Assembly: GCA_963727415.1 (NCBI GenBank)
Contig: CAVSGF010000002.1
Span: 620,001 to 684,000, forward strand
DNA length: 64,000 nucleotides
Origin: DASQPR01 sp963727415
GTDB taxonomy: Bacteria; Actinomycetota; Actinomycetes; Mycobacteriales; Micromonosporaceae
Direction: 5' to 3'
A model generated the notes under the pieces. The model saw only the letters and a list, made by a program, of their open reading frames with translations. It ran no database searches and was not told the origin of the DNA. Both the position numbers and the translations under genes were made by a program. Shown here piece after piece: positions 43,482 through 53,586 of the stretch; position 1 is the first letter of the stretch, and every line of letters starts with the position of its first letter.

Positions 43482-44278
43482 GTGTGGGCACCGCGTTCGA
43501 CAAGGCCCGCGCCGATGGCCGGGCGGCACTGGTCGGCTACCTGCCAGCCGGCTTCCCGTCGCTACCGGCCAGCCGGGACGCGTTCCATGCCATGGTCGAC
43601 GCGGGTGTTGATCTGATCGAGGTCGGCCTGCCGTACTCGGACCCGGTGATGGACGGACCGGTGATCCAGGCGGCCGCGGATCGTGCGCTGGCCGGTGGCG
43701 TGCGCACCCGGGATGTGCTGTCTCTCGTGGCCGACGTGGCCGGATTCGGCGTTCCGGTCGTCATCATGACGTACTGGAACCCGGTCGAGCGGTACGGCGT
43801 CGAGGCCTTCGCTCGTGACCTGGCCGCGGCCGGCGGATCCGGGCTGATCACCCCGGATCTGATCCCGGACGAGGCGAGCGAGTGGCTGGCCGCCTCCGAC
43901 CGGTACGGTCTCGATCGGATCTTCCTGGTGGCGCCGAGTTCGACCGATGAGCGGATCGCGGCCACTACGGCGGCGTGCCGCGGATTCGTCTACGCGACCA
44001 GCGTGATGGGCGTGACCGGGGCCCGGGAGCAGACCTCGCAAGCCGGGCCCGAGTTGGTCGCGCGCACCCGGCGTACCACCGATCTCCCGATCGGGATCGG
44101 GCTCGGAGTGCGCGATGGTGCCCAGGCGGCCGCGGTCGGCGCTTACGCCGACGCGGTCATCGTCGGAAGCGCCCTGGTGTCGTGCCTGCTGGACGCCGCC
44201 GACGACGAGAGCGGGCGGGCGGCGCTGTCGGCGCTGACCGCCGACCTCGCAGCCGGGGTGCGAGCGGCACGGCGCTGA
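43478..44278 (+). CDS. trpA: Tryptophan synthase alpha chain
   Basis: A 266-aa (beta/alpha)8 subunit releasing indole from indole-glycerol phosphate. The catalytic Glu is in LIEVGLPYSDPVMDGPVIQ and the Asp in the same segment; VIMTYWNPVERYG and GFVYATSVMGVTGAR are also diagnostic. Last gene of the trp cluster. Confidence 0.96.
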   Translation: MSVGTAFDKARADGRAALVGYLPAGFPSLPASRDAFHAMVDAGVDLIEVGLPYSDPVMDGPVIQAAADRALAGGVRTRDVLSLVADVAGFGVPVVIMTYWNPVERYGVEAFARDLAAAGGSGLITPDLIPDEASEWLAASDRYGLDRIFLVAPSSTDERIAATTAACRGFVYATSVMGVTGAREQTSQAGPELVARTRRTTDLPIGIGLGVRDGAQAAAVGAYADAVIVGSALVSCLLDAADDESGRAALSALTADLAAGVRAARR

Positions 44279-44296
44279 CCGGCCGTTCGTCCCGCC

Positions 44297-44380
44297 CCCG
44301 CCGCCATCCGGCCGCCGTCGTTTAGCCGCCGTCGTGTGGCCGCCGTCGTGTGGCCGCTGTCGTGTGCCCGCCGTGGTCCG
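44297..44380. repeat. 14-bp tandem repeat downstream of trpA
   Basis: Six units of 14 bp, at 44325 and 44339 identical (GCCGCCGTCGTGTG), others diverged. Non-coding, between the converging trpA and methyltransferase gene ends. Confidence 0.85.
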
Positions 44381-44389
44381 GCCGCCTGA

Positions 44390-45230
44390 TCAGCCGGCCG
44401 GCTCGGCCATCCCGGTGCCCCGGGCGGTCATCGTGCCGACTCCATCGATCGCGGTACGGGTACCGAGCGAGGCCCGGCCGATCTCGCCGTACGGGGACTC
44501 GGTTGACACGAATCCGGCTTCGCGAAGCCAGCGTGCCGGCGTGCCCGAGTTATGCACCGACGAGATGAAGTGGTCGCCCTGGTCGTGGGTGCCGTCAGCC
44601 ATCTGGACCTCGGCGCCGGGCCAGCCGCCGCGCCGGAAGATGCGGGCCGCCGAGAACAGCGCTTCGTGCGGGCGGGCGACGATCCCGAACAGGTTGAACG
44701 GCAGCACCAGCAGCAGCCTGCCGCCGAGGCTCAGCAGGCCGTCGACGGCCTCCGGCTCGCGGACGTCACTGCGTGTCGGGGTGGCGCGCTGGCCGCCGTG
44801 CCGTGGGGTGCGTGCGGCAATGGCCTGGCGGGTGATCGCCACCGCCTGCCCGACCACGTCCACGCCGATGTGGTCCAGGCCGGCATCCAGCACGGTCGAC
44901 GGCATGAGGCTGCCGTCGGCGCACCCGCCCTTGATGACGGTGGTGTAGGCGGTCGACGGCAGCAACGTGGCCAGGTAGCTCCGTTCAGCGCGAAGGTGCC
45001 GCTGGGCTGGGGTCGAGCAGAACAATCCGGATAGTCACGTCGTCGCGCACCGCCGCCGACAGCGCCTCCAGAAACCGGGCCCGGCGCTTCGGCTCAGGCA
45101 ACCGGGTCCAGGTCTCGATGATGTCGATCGCCGACCATCGCGTACGTGATTCCGAGCGCCCGCGCCCGGACGCGCCGGCACAGCCTGCGCGTCCAGGCCC
45201 TGGCCGTCCAATCACCGAGTCGTACCCCAA
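44390..45230 (-). pseudogene. SAM-dependent methyltransferase-like gene, frameshifted
   Basis: The downstream part (to 44390) encodes a class-I methyltransferase core: a VIKGGCADGSLM glycine-rich loop, HIGVDVVGQA, and GLLSLGGRLLLVLPFNLFG. It lacks a good start codon; the frame opens only at a TTG. The missing N-terminus (SAIDIIETWTRLPEPKRRARFLEALSA and on) is in the overlapping frame that ends at 44985. Removing one G from the plus-strand GGGG run near 45008-45012 joins them as VLLDPAQRHLRAERSYLATLL. It is either a decayed gene or a base-calling error; the exact start (TTG 45230 or GTG 45212) is unclear. Confidence 0.6.
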
Positions 45231-45331
45231 GCCACCCCCGCCGCCGCTGTGATCAACGGTAACGTATGGATGGGTGTAAACGTCCAGTGTGGATTGTTCG
45301 GCCGTGCTCAGTATGGTTCGGCGGCTGGAGG

Positions 45332-45838
45332 TCAGGCGCCGACCAGTTCGGCGGCGGGCTGCGCAACCGGTGGCGGGCCGTCCTGGGCGTCGGGCGGCTC
45401 CATCTCGGTGTCGCGCCGCACCATCTGGAGCATTCCGGCGCGCCCCGCGGCCGAGTCGGCCAGAGCCGCACGAGTGGTCGGGGTCAGCGCGTCCGGCATC
45501 TCAGACGCGTCATGCCAGCTCAGCCGGCTGATGCGTCCGGGTGCGTTGAGTGTTGCCTCGCCGTCGAGCCGGGCCCGGAACACGTGCACGAGGACGTCGG
45601 GGAGATCGTCATCGGTGTCGCCGGTGAGCTGGTAGAGCCCGACGACCTCGAGCAGGTGCACGTCGGCGCCGATCTCTTCGCGGATGTCGCGGATCGCGGC
45701 GTGCATCGGCGACTCGCCGGCACGGATCTTGCCACCTGGCAGGCTCCACCTGTGGTGGCCCTGGCTTTGCTTGCACAGCAGGATCCGGCCTGCTGGATCG
45801 CTGATCACCGCGGCGACCGCGGACGTTAACGAGTTCAT
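45332..45838 (-). CDS. Nudix hydrolase
   Basis: A 168-aa hydrolase with a nudix box GGKIRAGESPMHAAIRDIREEIGAD, in which the usual Arg-Glu is Arg-Asp, while the following Glu-Glu metal ligands are kept. Such enzymes cleave nucleoside diphosphate derivatives; the substrate is unknown. The last 45 residues are a low-complexity tail. It diverges from lgt by 75 bp, and TAGGCT lies 6 nt before its ATG. Confidence 0.87.
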   Translation of the reverse strand: MNSLTSAVAAVISDPAGRILLCKQSQGHHRWSLPGGKIRAGESPMHAAIRDIREEIGADVHLLEVVGLYQLTGDTDDDLPDVLVHVFRARLDGEATLNAPGRISRLSWHDASEMPDALTPTTRAALADSAAGRAGMLQMVRRDTEMEPPDAQDGPPPVAQPAAELVGA

Positions 45839-45844
45839 GACGAA

Positions 45845-45850
45845 AGCCTA
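45845..45850 (-). promoter_or_regulatory. -10 box for a leaderless nudix mRNA
   Basis: TAGGCT on the minus strand ends 6 nt before ATG 45838. Confidence 0.6.
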
Positions 45851-45899
45851 GAACCGGACAGTGGGGATGGCCAGACTCCCGATCGAGTGTCACCGGCGG

Positions 45900-45905
45900 T
45901 AGCCT
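45900..45905 (+). promoter_or_regulatory. -10 box for a leaderless lgt mRNA
   Basis: TAGCCT ends 7 nt before GTG 45913. With the nudix box it makes a compact divergent promoter pair 50 bp apart. Confidence 0.5.
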
Positions 45906-45912
45906 GTCGCGC

Positions 45913-47004
45913 GTGACGATTTTGGCCAGCATCCCGAGCCCGACCACGGCCGTATGGCACCTGGGCTGGTTGCCGATCCGCGCTTACGCTGTCTGCATCA
46001 TTATCGGCATCCTCGCGGCGAGCTATATCACCGAGCGGCGGATGCGCAGCCGGGGCGCGCCGGAGAACATCATCTTGGACATCGCCGTGTGGGCGGTTCC
46101 GTTCGGCATCGTCGGTGCCCGGATCTACCACGTGATCACGTCCAACGAGCTTTACTTCGGCCCGGGCCGGGACTGGGTCAAGATGTTCTACATCTGGGAG
46201 GGTGGCCTCGGCATCTGGGGCGCGGTCATCGGCGGCGCGATCGGCGCCTGGCTGGCCTGTCGAAGCCTCAAGATCCCGCTCAGCTTCGTCGCCGACGCGC
46301 TGGCCCCCGGCCTGCCACTGGCGCAGGGCATCGGGCGGCTGGGCAACTGGTTCAACAACGAGTTGTACGGGCGGGCCACGACGCTTCCGTGGGGCCTGAA
46401 GGTCCACCAGATGAGTGAGAGTGATCCGGGCCACGCGGTGATCGGTCCGGACGGCAATGCGATCACCCTGCCCGGCATGTACCACCCGACCTTCCTCTAC
46501 GAGCTGATCTGGGATGTCGGCACCGCGCTGCTGGTCTACCTCGCGGACCGGAAGTACCGGTTCGGCAAGGGCCGGGCCTTCGCGCTCTACGTGATGGTGT
46601 ACACGGTGGGCCGGTTCTGGGTCGAGTACCTGCGGATCGACGAGGCCAATCACATACTCGGGCTGCGGCTTAACGACTGGACGTCGATCATCGTCTTCCT
46701 CGGTGCGCTGATCTACTTCGTCAAGGTGAAGGGTCCGTTCTCGCGCCTGGTCCCGGCGGCCGGCGGCGGCTTCCGGATCGCGGCCGACGATGCCGACGAG
46801 GGCGATCTTGAGACGGAGGACGCCGAACCGGAAGGCGCCGAACCGGAAGGCGCCGGGACGCAGGACGCGCGCGACGACAAGCCTGATGCCTCCGGGCCGG
46901 ACACCGGGCCCGGTGATCAAGCCGGTGATGACGACGGCGATTCCGAATCGAGCGACGACAGCGGCGGTGAGCGCGCCAACCAGGCGTCCTCCGGGAAGAA
47001 GTAG
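45913..47004 (+). CDS. lgt: Prolipoprotein diacylglyceryl transferase
   Basis: A 363-aa membrane enzyme adding diacylglycerol to lipobox Cys residues. It has about seven hydrophobic segments, the essential signature GIGRLGNWFNNELYGR, and GARIYHVITS with the conserved His. After about residue 275 comes an 80-residue acidic Glu/Asp/Gly tail, common in actinobacterial Lgt, with two exact 15-bp repeats (46822-46851). Confidence 0.95.
   Translation: MTILASIPSPTTAVWHLGWLPIRAYAVCIIIGILAASYITERRMRSRGAPENIILDIAVWAVPFGIVGARIYHVITSNELYFGPGRDWVKMFYIWEGGLGIWGAVIGGAIGAWLACRSLKIPLSFVADALAPGLPLAQGIGRLGNWFNNELYGRATTLPWGLKVHQMSESDPGHAVIGPDGNAITLPGMYHPTFLYELIWDVGTALLVYLADRKYRFGKGRAFALYVMVYTVGRFWVEYLRIDEANHILGLRLNDWTSIIVFLGALIYFVKVKGPFSRLVPAAGGGFRIAADDADEGDLETEDAEPEGAEPEGAGTQDARDDKPDASGPDTGPGDQAGDDDGDSESSDDSGGERANQASSGKK
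46822..46851 (+). repeat. 15-bp duplication in the Lgt acidic tail
   Basis: GCCGAACCGGAAGGC occurs twice in tandem, encoding AEPEG pentapeptides. Confidence 0.9.
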
Positions 47005-47007
47005 CTC

Positions 47008-48210
47008 ATGGCCGACGCGGTCGTGGTCGGTGGCGGCATTGGCGGTCTGGCCGTCTCCGGCGCGCTGGCCCGCCGGGGGTGGGACGTCACCCTGGCCGAG
47101 CGGGGAGACCGGCTGCGCGCCGACCGGGCGGCCCTGTTTCTTGACCAGGACGGCATTGCCGCGCTGCGGGACCTCGGCCTTGGCGGCGGCCTGGACGCGA
47201 TCGCCTACCCGGTAGCCGGCTCCGGGATCCGGCACCCGGACGGTGCCTGGCTGGTGCCGCCGGCTGAGTCCGGTCAGCCGACCGGCACGGTCGTGGTGCA
47301 TCGCGAGGATCTGCACGATGCGCTCGTGGCGGGCCTGACCGACCGGGTTGAGATCCGGACCGGCGTGACGATCCGGTCGGTGCGCCCGCCCGGCCCGTCC
47401 CGGCCCGCGGTGAGCGATGGCACCACCACCTGGGAAGCGGATCTGATCATCGGCGCCGACGGAGTGGACAGCCTGATACGCCGCCGCCTGGCACCGGAGG
47501 CGAAGGCGGTACCGGCCGGCTGCGCCGCGTGGCGGGCGGTGATCCCGTGGTTTCGCGCTGCCGAACTGGCCGATCGGCTGGAGCGGCTGCCGATGGGTGG
47601 CACCTCCGGCGAGTCGCTCGGCGGCGGTCACCGGTTCCGGTACGCCGGCCTCGGCACCCGGGGATCGGCCGGTGAGTCGCGGCGTGGCGGGCTCTACTGG
47701 GTGGCGACCGTGCCCGGCGCGGCCCGCCCGGAGTCGGCGCAGGCCCAGCTCGCACTGCTCAAGCGCTGGTTCGCCGGGTGGCACGCGCCGATCGGCGACA
47801 TCATCGCGGCCACCGATCCGGATGAGCTGATCCAGCACTCGGTGAGCGAGCTGTGGCCGCTGCCCAAGACGTTCCGGTTCCGCTCGGGCACGGGCGGGTA
47901 CGCCCTGCTCGGCGACGCCGCCCATGCGATGGCCCACCACTTCAGCCAGGGCGCGTCACTGGCACTTCAGGACGCCGCGGTACTGGTCCGTACGCTGGTC
48001 CGGCAGCCGCTGCAGGCGGCGCTCGACAGCTACCACGATGCGCGGCGGCCGGCCGTGGTCCGGGTCGGCCGTCAGTCGCGCCGGGTCGGCGCGGTGCTGT
48101 CGGCGCCGCGGTCGTCCGCGGCCCGGACCCGGGAGGCCGCCCTCGGCACGGCACCAGGCCTGGTGGGCCGCGCGTCCAGCGCCCTGCGGCACATTCGCCG
48201 GTCCGCTTGA
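47008..48210 (+). CDS. FAD-dependent monooxygenase
   Basis: A 400-aa flavoprotein of the aromatic hydroxylase (UbiH/PHBH) class: dinucleotide-binding VVGGGIGGLAVSGALARRGWDVTLAER at the N-terminus, the DG-type motif DLIIGADGVDSLIRR in the middle, and YALLGDAAHAMAHHFSQGASLALQDA near residue 300 (GD motif). The substrate is unknown. It begins 3 bp after lgt, so it probably shares its transcript. Confidence 0.9.
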   Translation: MADAVVVGGGIGGLAVSGALARRGWDVTLAERGDRLRADRAALFLDQDGIAALRDLGLGGGLDAIAYPVAGSGIRHPDGAWLVPPAESGQPTGTVVVHREDLHDALVAGLTDRVEIRTGVTIRSVRPPGPSRPAVSDGTTTWEADLIIGADGVDSLIRRRLAPEAKAVPAGCAAWRAVIPWFRAAELADRLERLPMGGTSGESLGGGHRFRYAGLGTRGSAGESRRGGLYWVATVPGAARPESAQAQLALLKRWFAGWHAPIGDIIAATDPDELIQHSVSELWPLPKTFRFRSGTGGYALLGDAAHAMAHHFSQGASLALQDAAVLVRTLVRQPLQAALDSYHDARRPAVVRVGRQSRRVGAVLSAPRSSAARTREAALGTAPGLVGRASSALRHIRRSA

Positions 48211-48346
48211 GGCACCGGTCCGCTTGAGGCGGCACGGGCCCGGGACATGTGCTACGCCATGGACGGCAAGAGGGGCGGCGTTGCCAACGACCTGTTGCCG
48301 AGCGCGGTGCGGTAGAGACGCGACGTGGGGCCCGCGAGCACGGGCC

Positions 48347-48649
48347 TCACTTCACCTTCCGGGTGGTACGCACGACGATGTCGTCGTACTCCGTGTGCTT
48401 CTCCAGCCACTTGCTCAGGTACGGGCAGATCGGCACCACCGTGCGGCCGCGCTGCCGCGCGTCGTCCATCACCACGCGGGCCAGCCGCCCGCCGATGCCT
48501 TCGCCCTCGTGCCCCGGGCTCACCTCGGTATGGGTGTACGCGATGATGGCGTCGCTCAGCTGGTACGTCACCATGCCAATCATGGCGCCGTCGATGTCGC
48601 GGGCCTCGAAGCGGTGCTTGTCGGGTACGTCGATCACGGTGATATCCAC
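48347..48649 (-). CDS. Small GNAT-family N-acetyltransferase (YidJ-like)
   Basis: A 100-aa protein of the short GNAT group: FEARDIDGAMIGMVTYQLSDAIIAYTHTEV, the acetyl-CoA loop HEGEGIGGRLARVVMDDAR, and CPYLSKWLEKHTEYDDIV near the C-terminus. Such small members lack the N-terminal arm of larger acetyltransferases. GTG 48649 is chosen; GATAGT lies just upstream on the minus strand. Confidence 0.85.
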   Translation of the reverse strand: MDITVIDVPDKHRFEARDIDGAMIGMVTYQLSDAIIAYTHTEVSPGHEGEGIGGRLARVVMDDARQRGRTVVPICPYLSKWLEKHTEYDDIVVRTTRKVK

Positions 48650-49010
48650 CCGACTATCGTGCCTCGGCTCACCCCGGGCGGGTGCTGAGCCGGCGCGACC
48701 CGCCCGGAGCCCGCTGATCCTGGCCGGCCCATCCCGGCGCGGGACCTGCGATGCCCGGCAGGCCGGTGCCCGTTGCTGACGAGTGGCCGTGATCACTGCC
48801 ATAAACGTTCACATCTTCCCGACCGCCGCCCGTGAAGGTTACGCTGGCATTTCCGACATATGTCGTCAGATGACAGATGGCGGCGCCCACAAGCTGAGAC
48901 CGGCTCTCGCAACGATCACGCCTGCCGGAACCCGCCGCCTAAACTTGTGTTAACCATCTGGGCCGACGTCGTCCCTCCACCCTTCGACGACGCGAGGAGC
49001 CCGCCAGGCG
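48650..49010. other. Divergent regulatory region upstream of gltB
   Basis: No gene. It contains a perfect 12-bp palindrome CGACATATGTCG at 48854-48865 and a TAAACT hexamer at 48940-48945 that could be the gltB -10, giving a leader of about 60 nt. GAGGAG precedes the gltB ATG. Confidence 0.5.
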
Positions 49011-52000
49011 ATGACTGTTACCCATCGACCGACCTCCCCACTGCCGTTCGAGGCGGACCCGACCACCAATTCGTTCGCCCCGAGCTACGGCCCCGGGGCG
49101 GGACTGTACGACCCGGCCTTCGAGCATGACGCGTGCGGCATCGCGCTGGTCGCGGATATTGCCGGGCGGCGCTCCCACGATGTGATCGCGGGTGGGCTGC
49201 GGGCGCTGCGCCGTCTGGACCACCGGGGTGCCCGCGGATCGGACCCGGACACGGGTGATGGTGCCGGCATCCTGATGCAGATCCCGGACGACTACTACCG
49301 CGCCATCGCGGGCTTTGACCTGCCACCGCCCGGCGCGTACGCCACCGGGCTGGTGTTCCTGCCGACCAACCCGTCCGACGAGGCCCGTGCCGTCACCGTC
49401 CTGGAGAAGCATGCCCGCCGCAATGGCGCGGATGTGCTCGGCTGGCGCGAGGTCCCGGTCCAGCCGAGCGGCCTGGGTGTCACCGCCGCCGCCGCGCGTC
49501 CGGGCATCATGCAGGTCTTCCTGGCGTCCAAGGACGCCGACGGGCACTACCGCACCGGCATCGACCTGGACCGGGCGATGTACCCGATCCGCCGCGCCAC
49601 CGAGCGCGAGACCGCCGAGCGGGGTATCGGTGTGCACATCCCGAGCCTGTCCGCTCGCACCGTGGTCTACAAGGGCATGCTTACCCCCGAGCAGCTGCGC
49701 ACCTTCTACGTCGAGTTGTCCGACGAGCGGATGATCTCGGCGATCGCCCTGGTTCACTCCCGGTTCTCCACCAATACGTTCCCGTCGTGGCCGCTCGCCC
49801 ACCCGTACCGGATGATCGCCCACAACGGTGAGATCAACACCATCCGGGGCAACCGGAACTGGATGGCCGCTCGCGAGGCGATGCTGGCCACCGACAAATT
49901 CGACTTGAGCCGGGTACTGCCGATCAACACCCCGGGCGGCTCCGACTCGCTCAGCTTCGACGAGGTTCTCGAACTGCTGCACCTGGCCGGCCGGACGCTG
50001 CCGCACGCGGTTCTGATGATGATCCCGGAGGCATGGGAGAACGATCTCACCATGGACCCGGCGCGCCGTGCCTTCTACCAGTTCCACGCGAGCCTGATGG
50101 AGCCGTGGGACGGTCCGGCCGCGGTGGCCTTCTCGGACGGCACCGTGGTCGGCGCGGTGCTCGACCGCAACGGGCTGCGTCCGGGCCGGTGGCTGCGGAC
50201 CAATGACGGCCTGGTGGTGCTCGCCAGCGAGGCCGGCGTGCTCGATGTCGACCCGGCGACCGTGCTGGAGAAGGGCCGCTTGGCGCCCGGGCCGGATGTT
50301 CCTGGTCGACACCGAGGCTGGCCGGATCGTCCACGATGACGAGATCAAGGCCGAGTTGGCGGCGGCCGAACCGTACGCCGACTGGCTGCATGCCGGCCTG
50401 ATGCACCTGGACGAGCTGCCGCCACGCGAGCACGTGGTCTACACCCACGAGTCGGTACGCCGCCGCCAGCAGACGTTCGGCTATACCGACGAGGAGCTCA
50501 AGATCCTGGTCGCGCCGATGGCCCGGACCGGGTACGAGCCGATCGGCTCGATGGGCACCGACACCCCGATCGCCGTGCTCTCCAGCCGGCCCCGCCTGCT
50601 GTACGACTACTTCACCCAGATGTTCGCCCAGGTCACCAACCCGCCCCTTGACTCGATCAGGGAAGAGCTGGTGACCAGCATGGCCACCACCATCGGGCCG
50701 GAGGGCAACCTGCTGGCGCCGGGACCGGCCAGCTGCCGTCAGATCGTGCTTCCGTACCCGGTGATCGACAACGATGACCTGGCCAAGATCCTGTCCATCG
50801 ACGCCGACGGGGACATGCCCGGCTTCAAGGCGGTACGGGTCTCCGGGCTGTACCGGGTGGCCGACGGCGGCAACGGCATCAAGGCCCGGCTGACCGAGAT
50901 CTGCCGGCACGTGTCGGAGGCGATCGAGGACGGGGTCCGGATTCTGATTCTGTCCGACCGGGACTCCACCGAGGACCTGGCGCCGATCCCGTCGCTGCTG
51001 CTCACCGCGGCGGTACACCAGCACCTGGTGCGGGAACGCACCCGCACCCAGGTGGCCCTCGTGGTGGAGAGCGGCGACGCCCGGGAGGTGCACCACGTGG
51101 CCGCCCTGATCGGCTACGGCGCCGCGGCGGTGAACCCGTACCTGGCCCTGGAAAGCGTGGACGACCTGATCGCCAGCGGCGCACTGGCCGACGTAGCGCC
51201 GGCCACCGCCGCGCACAACGTGGTCTCCGGGCTCGGCAAGGGCGTCCTGAAGATCATGTCGAAGATGGGTATCTCGACCGTGTCGTCCTACTGCGGGGCG
51301 CAGGTCTTCGAGGCGATCGGCCTGGACGACCGGCTCACTGAGCGGTACTTCCCGGGCACCCCGAGCCGGGTCGGTGGCATCGGCTTGGACGGCATCGCCG
51401 CCGAAGTGGCCGCCCGTCACGCCGACGCGTACCCGCCGGCCGAGCGGCGCCGCGGTCAGCGCCTGCGGATTGGCGGCGAGTACCAGTGGCGCAAGGACGG
51501 CGAGCTGCACCTGTTCAACCCGGAGACGGTGTTCCTGCTGCAGCACTCGGCCCGCAGCGGCCGGTACGACGTGTTCAAGTCCTACACCAAGGCGGTCGAC
51601 GAGCTGGCCGCCGAATCCGGGTCGCTGCGCGGGCTGTTCTCCATCAACGAGGCCGAGCGCGGCCCGATCCCGATCGACGAGGTCGAGGCGGTCGAGGAGA
51701 TCGTCAAGCGGTTCGCCACCGGCGCGATGAGCTACGGCTCCATCTCCGCCGAGGCCCACGAGACCCTGGCCATCGCGATGAACGCGCTGGGCGGCAAGTC
51801 CAACACCGGTGAGGGTGGCGAGGATCCCGAGCGCCTGCACGACCCGCGACGCCGCTCGGCGGTCAAGCAGATCGCGTCCGGGCGGTTCGGCGTCACTAGC
51901 GAGTACCTGGTCCACGCCGACGACCTGCAGATCAAGATGGCGCAAGGAGCCAAGCCGGGGGAGGGCGGCCAGCTGCCCGGCAACAAGGTGTGGCCATGGA

Positions 52001-53586
52001 TCGCCAAGACCCGGCACGCCACCCCCGGCGTGGGGCTGATTTCACCGCCGCCGCACCACGACATCTACTCCATCGAGGACCTCGCACAGCTCATCTACGA
52101 CTTGCGCAACGTCAATCCGGCCGCCCGGGTGCACGTGAAGCTGGTTGCCGAGGTCGGCGTCGGCACGGTCGCGGCCGGAGTGGCCAAGGCCAAGGCGGAC
52201 GTCATTCTGATCTCCGGCCACGACGGTGGCACCGGGGCATCGCCGCTGAACTCGCTCAAGCACGCCGGCGCGCCATGGGAGCTAGGCCTGGCCGAGGCAC
52301 AGCAGACGCTGCGCGCGAACGGGCTGCGCGACCGGGTCACGGTCCAGGTCGATGGCCAGCTCAAGACCGGCCGGGACGTGGTGATCGCGGCGCTGCTGGG
52401 CGCCGAGGAGTACGGCTTCGCGACCGCTCCGCTGATCGTGTCGGGGTGCATCATGATGCGCGTATGCCACCTGGACACCTGCCCGGTCGGCATCGCCACT
52501 CAGGATCCCCGGTTGCGCGAACGGTACACCGGCAAGGCCGAGTTCGTGATCAACTTTTTCCGGTTCCTCGCTCAGGAGGTGCGCGAGCACTTGGCCGCGC
52601 TCGGCCTGCGATCGCTGGACGAAGCGATCGGCCGGGTGGACCTGCTGGACGTGGTACCGGCAATCGAGCATTGGAAGGCGCGCGGCCTTGATCTGAGTCC
52701 GATCTTCGCGATCCCGGAGGACGATGGCGTGCTGCGCCGTGACCCGGGCGCCGGGGGCTATGCCACGGACCTGGCCGGTACGCTGGACGAGCGCCTGATC
52801 GCCGGCGCCGAGCCGGCGTTGCGCAACGGCACCAGGGTGCGCCTGGAGGCGCCGATTCACAACACCGACCGTAGCGTCGGCGCGCGGCTCGGCGGCGAGG
52901 TGACCCGGACGCAGGGCGCCATCCTCGCCGAGGACACCATCGACGTGACGCTGACCGGCACCGCCGGGCAGTCGTTCGGCGCGTTCCTGCCCAGGGGCGT
53001 GACGCTGCGGCTGTTCGGTGATGCGAATGACTACGCGGGCAAGGGCCTGTCCGGCGGCCGGCTCGCGATCCGGCCCGATCAGCAGGCGCCGTTTCGCGCC
53101 GAAGACCAGATCATCGCGGGCAACACCCTGCTGTACGGCGCGACCAGTGGCACCCTGCACGCGCGCGGCCGGGTGGGCGAGCGGTTCGCGGTCCGCAACT
53201 CGGGCGCGGTCGCTGTTGTCGAGGGCGTCGGCGACCACGGCTGTGAGTACATGACCGGCGGTACGGTGGTTGTGCTCGGGCCGACCGGCCGCAACTTCGC
53301 CGCCGGCATGTCCGGCGGCCGCGCCTACGTCTGGCGGCTCGACGTGAGCCGGGTCAATCGCGAGCTGGTCGACCTCGACGAGCTGGATGCCTCGGACGAG
53401 AAGACGCTGCGCGAGCTGATCGAGGCGCACCGCGACGAGACCGGGTCCCCGGTGGCCGCGGCCCTGCTCGACGACTGGCCGAACGCGGTCGCCGCGTTCA
53501 CCGCCGTGGTACCGCGGGAGTTCAAGGCCGCGCTGGCCAAGGCGGCCGCCGCGCAACAGGAGAAGCTGGCGGTGTCCAATGCCTGA
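49011..53586 (+). pseudogene. gltB: Glutamate synthase large subunit, frameshifted as read
   Basis: Two frames together encode an almost full-length GltB of about 1,524 aa. The first (49011 to about 50290) has the propeptide and catalytic Cys42 in EHDACGIALVAD and the class-II glutaminase domain. The second (to 53586) has the central and FMN domains (GGEGGEDPER, QGAKPGEGGQLPG, GHDGGTGASPLNSLKHAG), the 3Fe-4S ligands CIMMRVCHLDTCPVG and the C-terminal beta-helix. One extra G in GGG at 50289-50291 causes the shift; removing it gives GRLAPGRMFLVDTEAG. All catalytic residues are otherwise intact, so a sequence error is likely. Confidence 0.92.

Noticed and set aside
45835..47940. 700-aa open frame antisense to lgt and the monooxygenase
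   Set aside because: It crosses two well-supported genes and their boundary, and has a His/Arg/Gly-rich shadow composition.
50047..52017. Long open frame antisense to gltB
   Set aside because: A shadow of the gltB frame; no recognisable features of its own.
50203..53586. Independent GltB-like gene starting at 50203
   Set aside because: Its first 30 residues are an out-of-frame shadow of the glutaminase domain; true homology begins only at the shift point near 50290.
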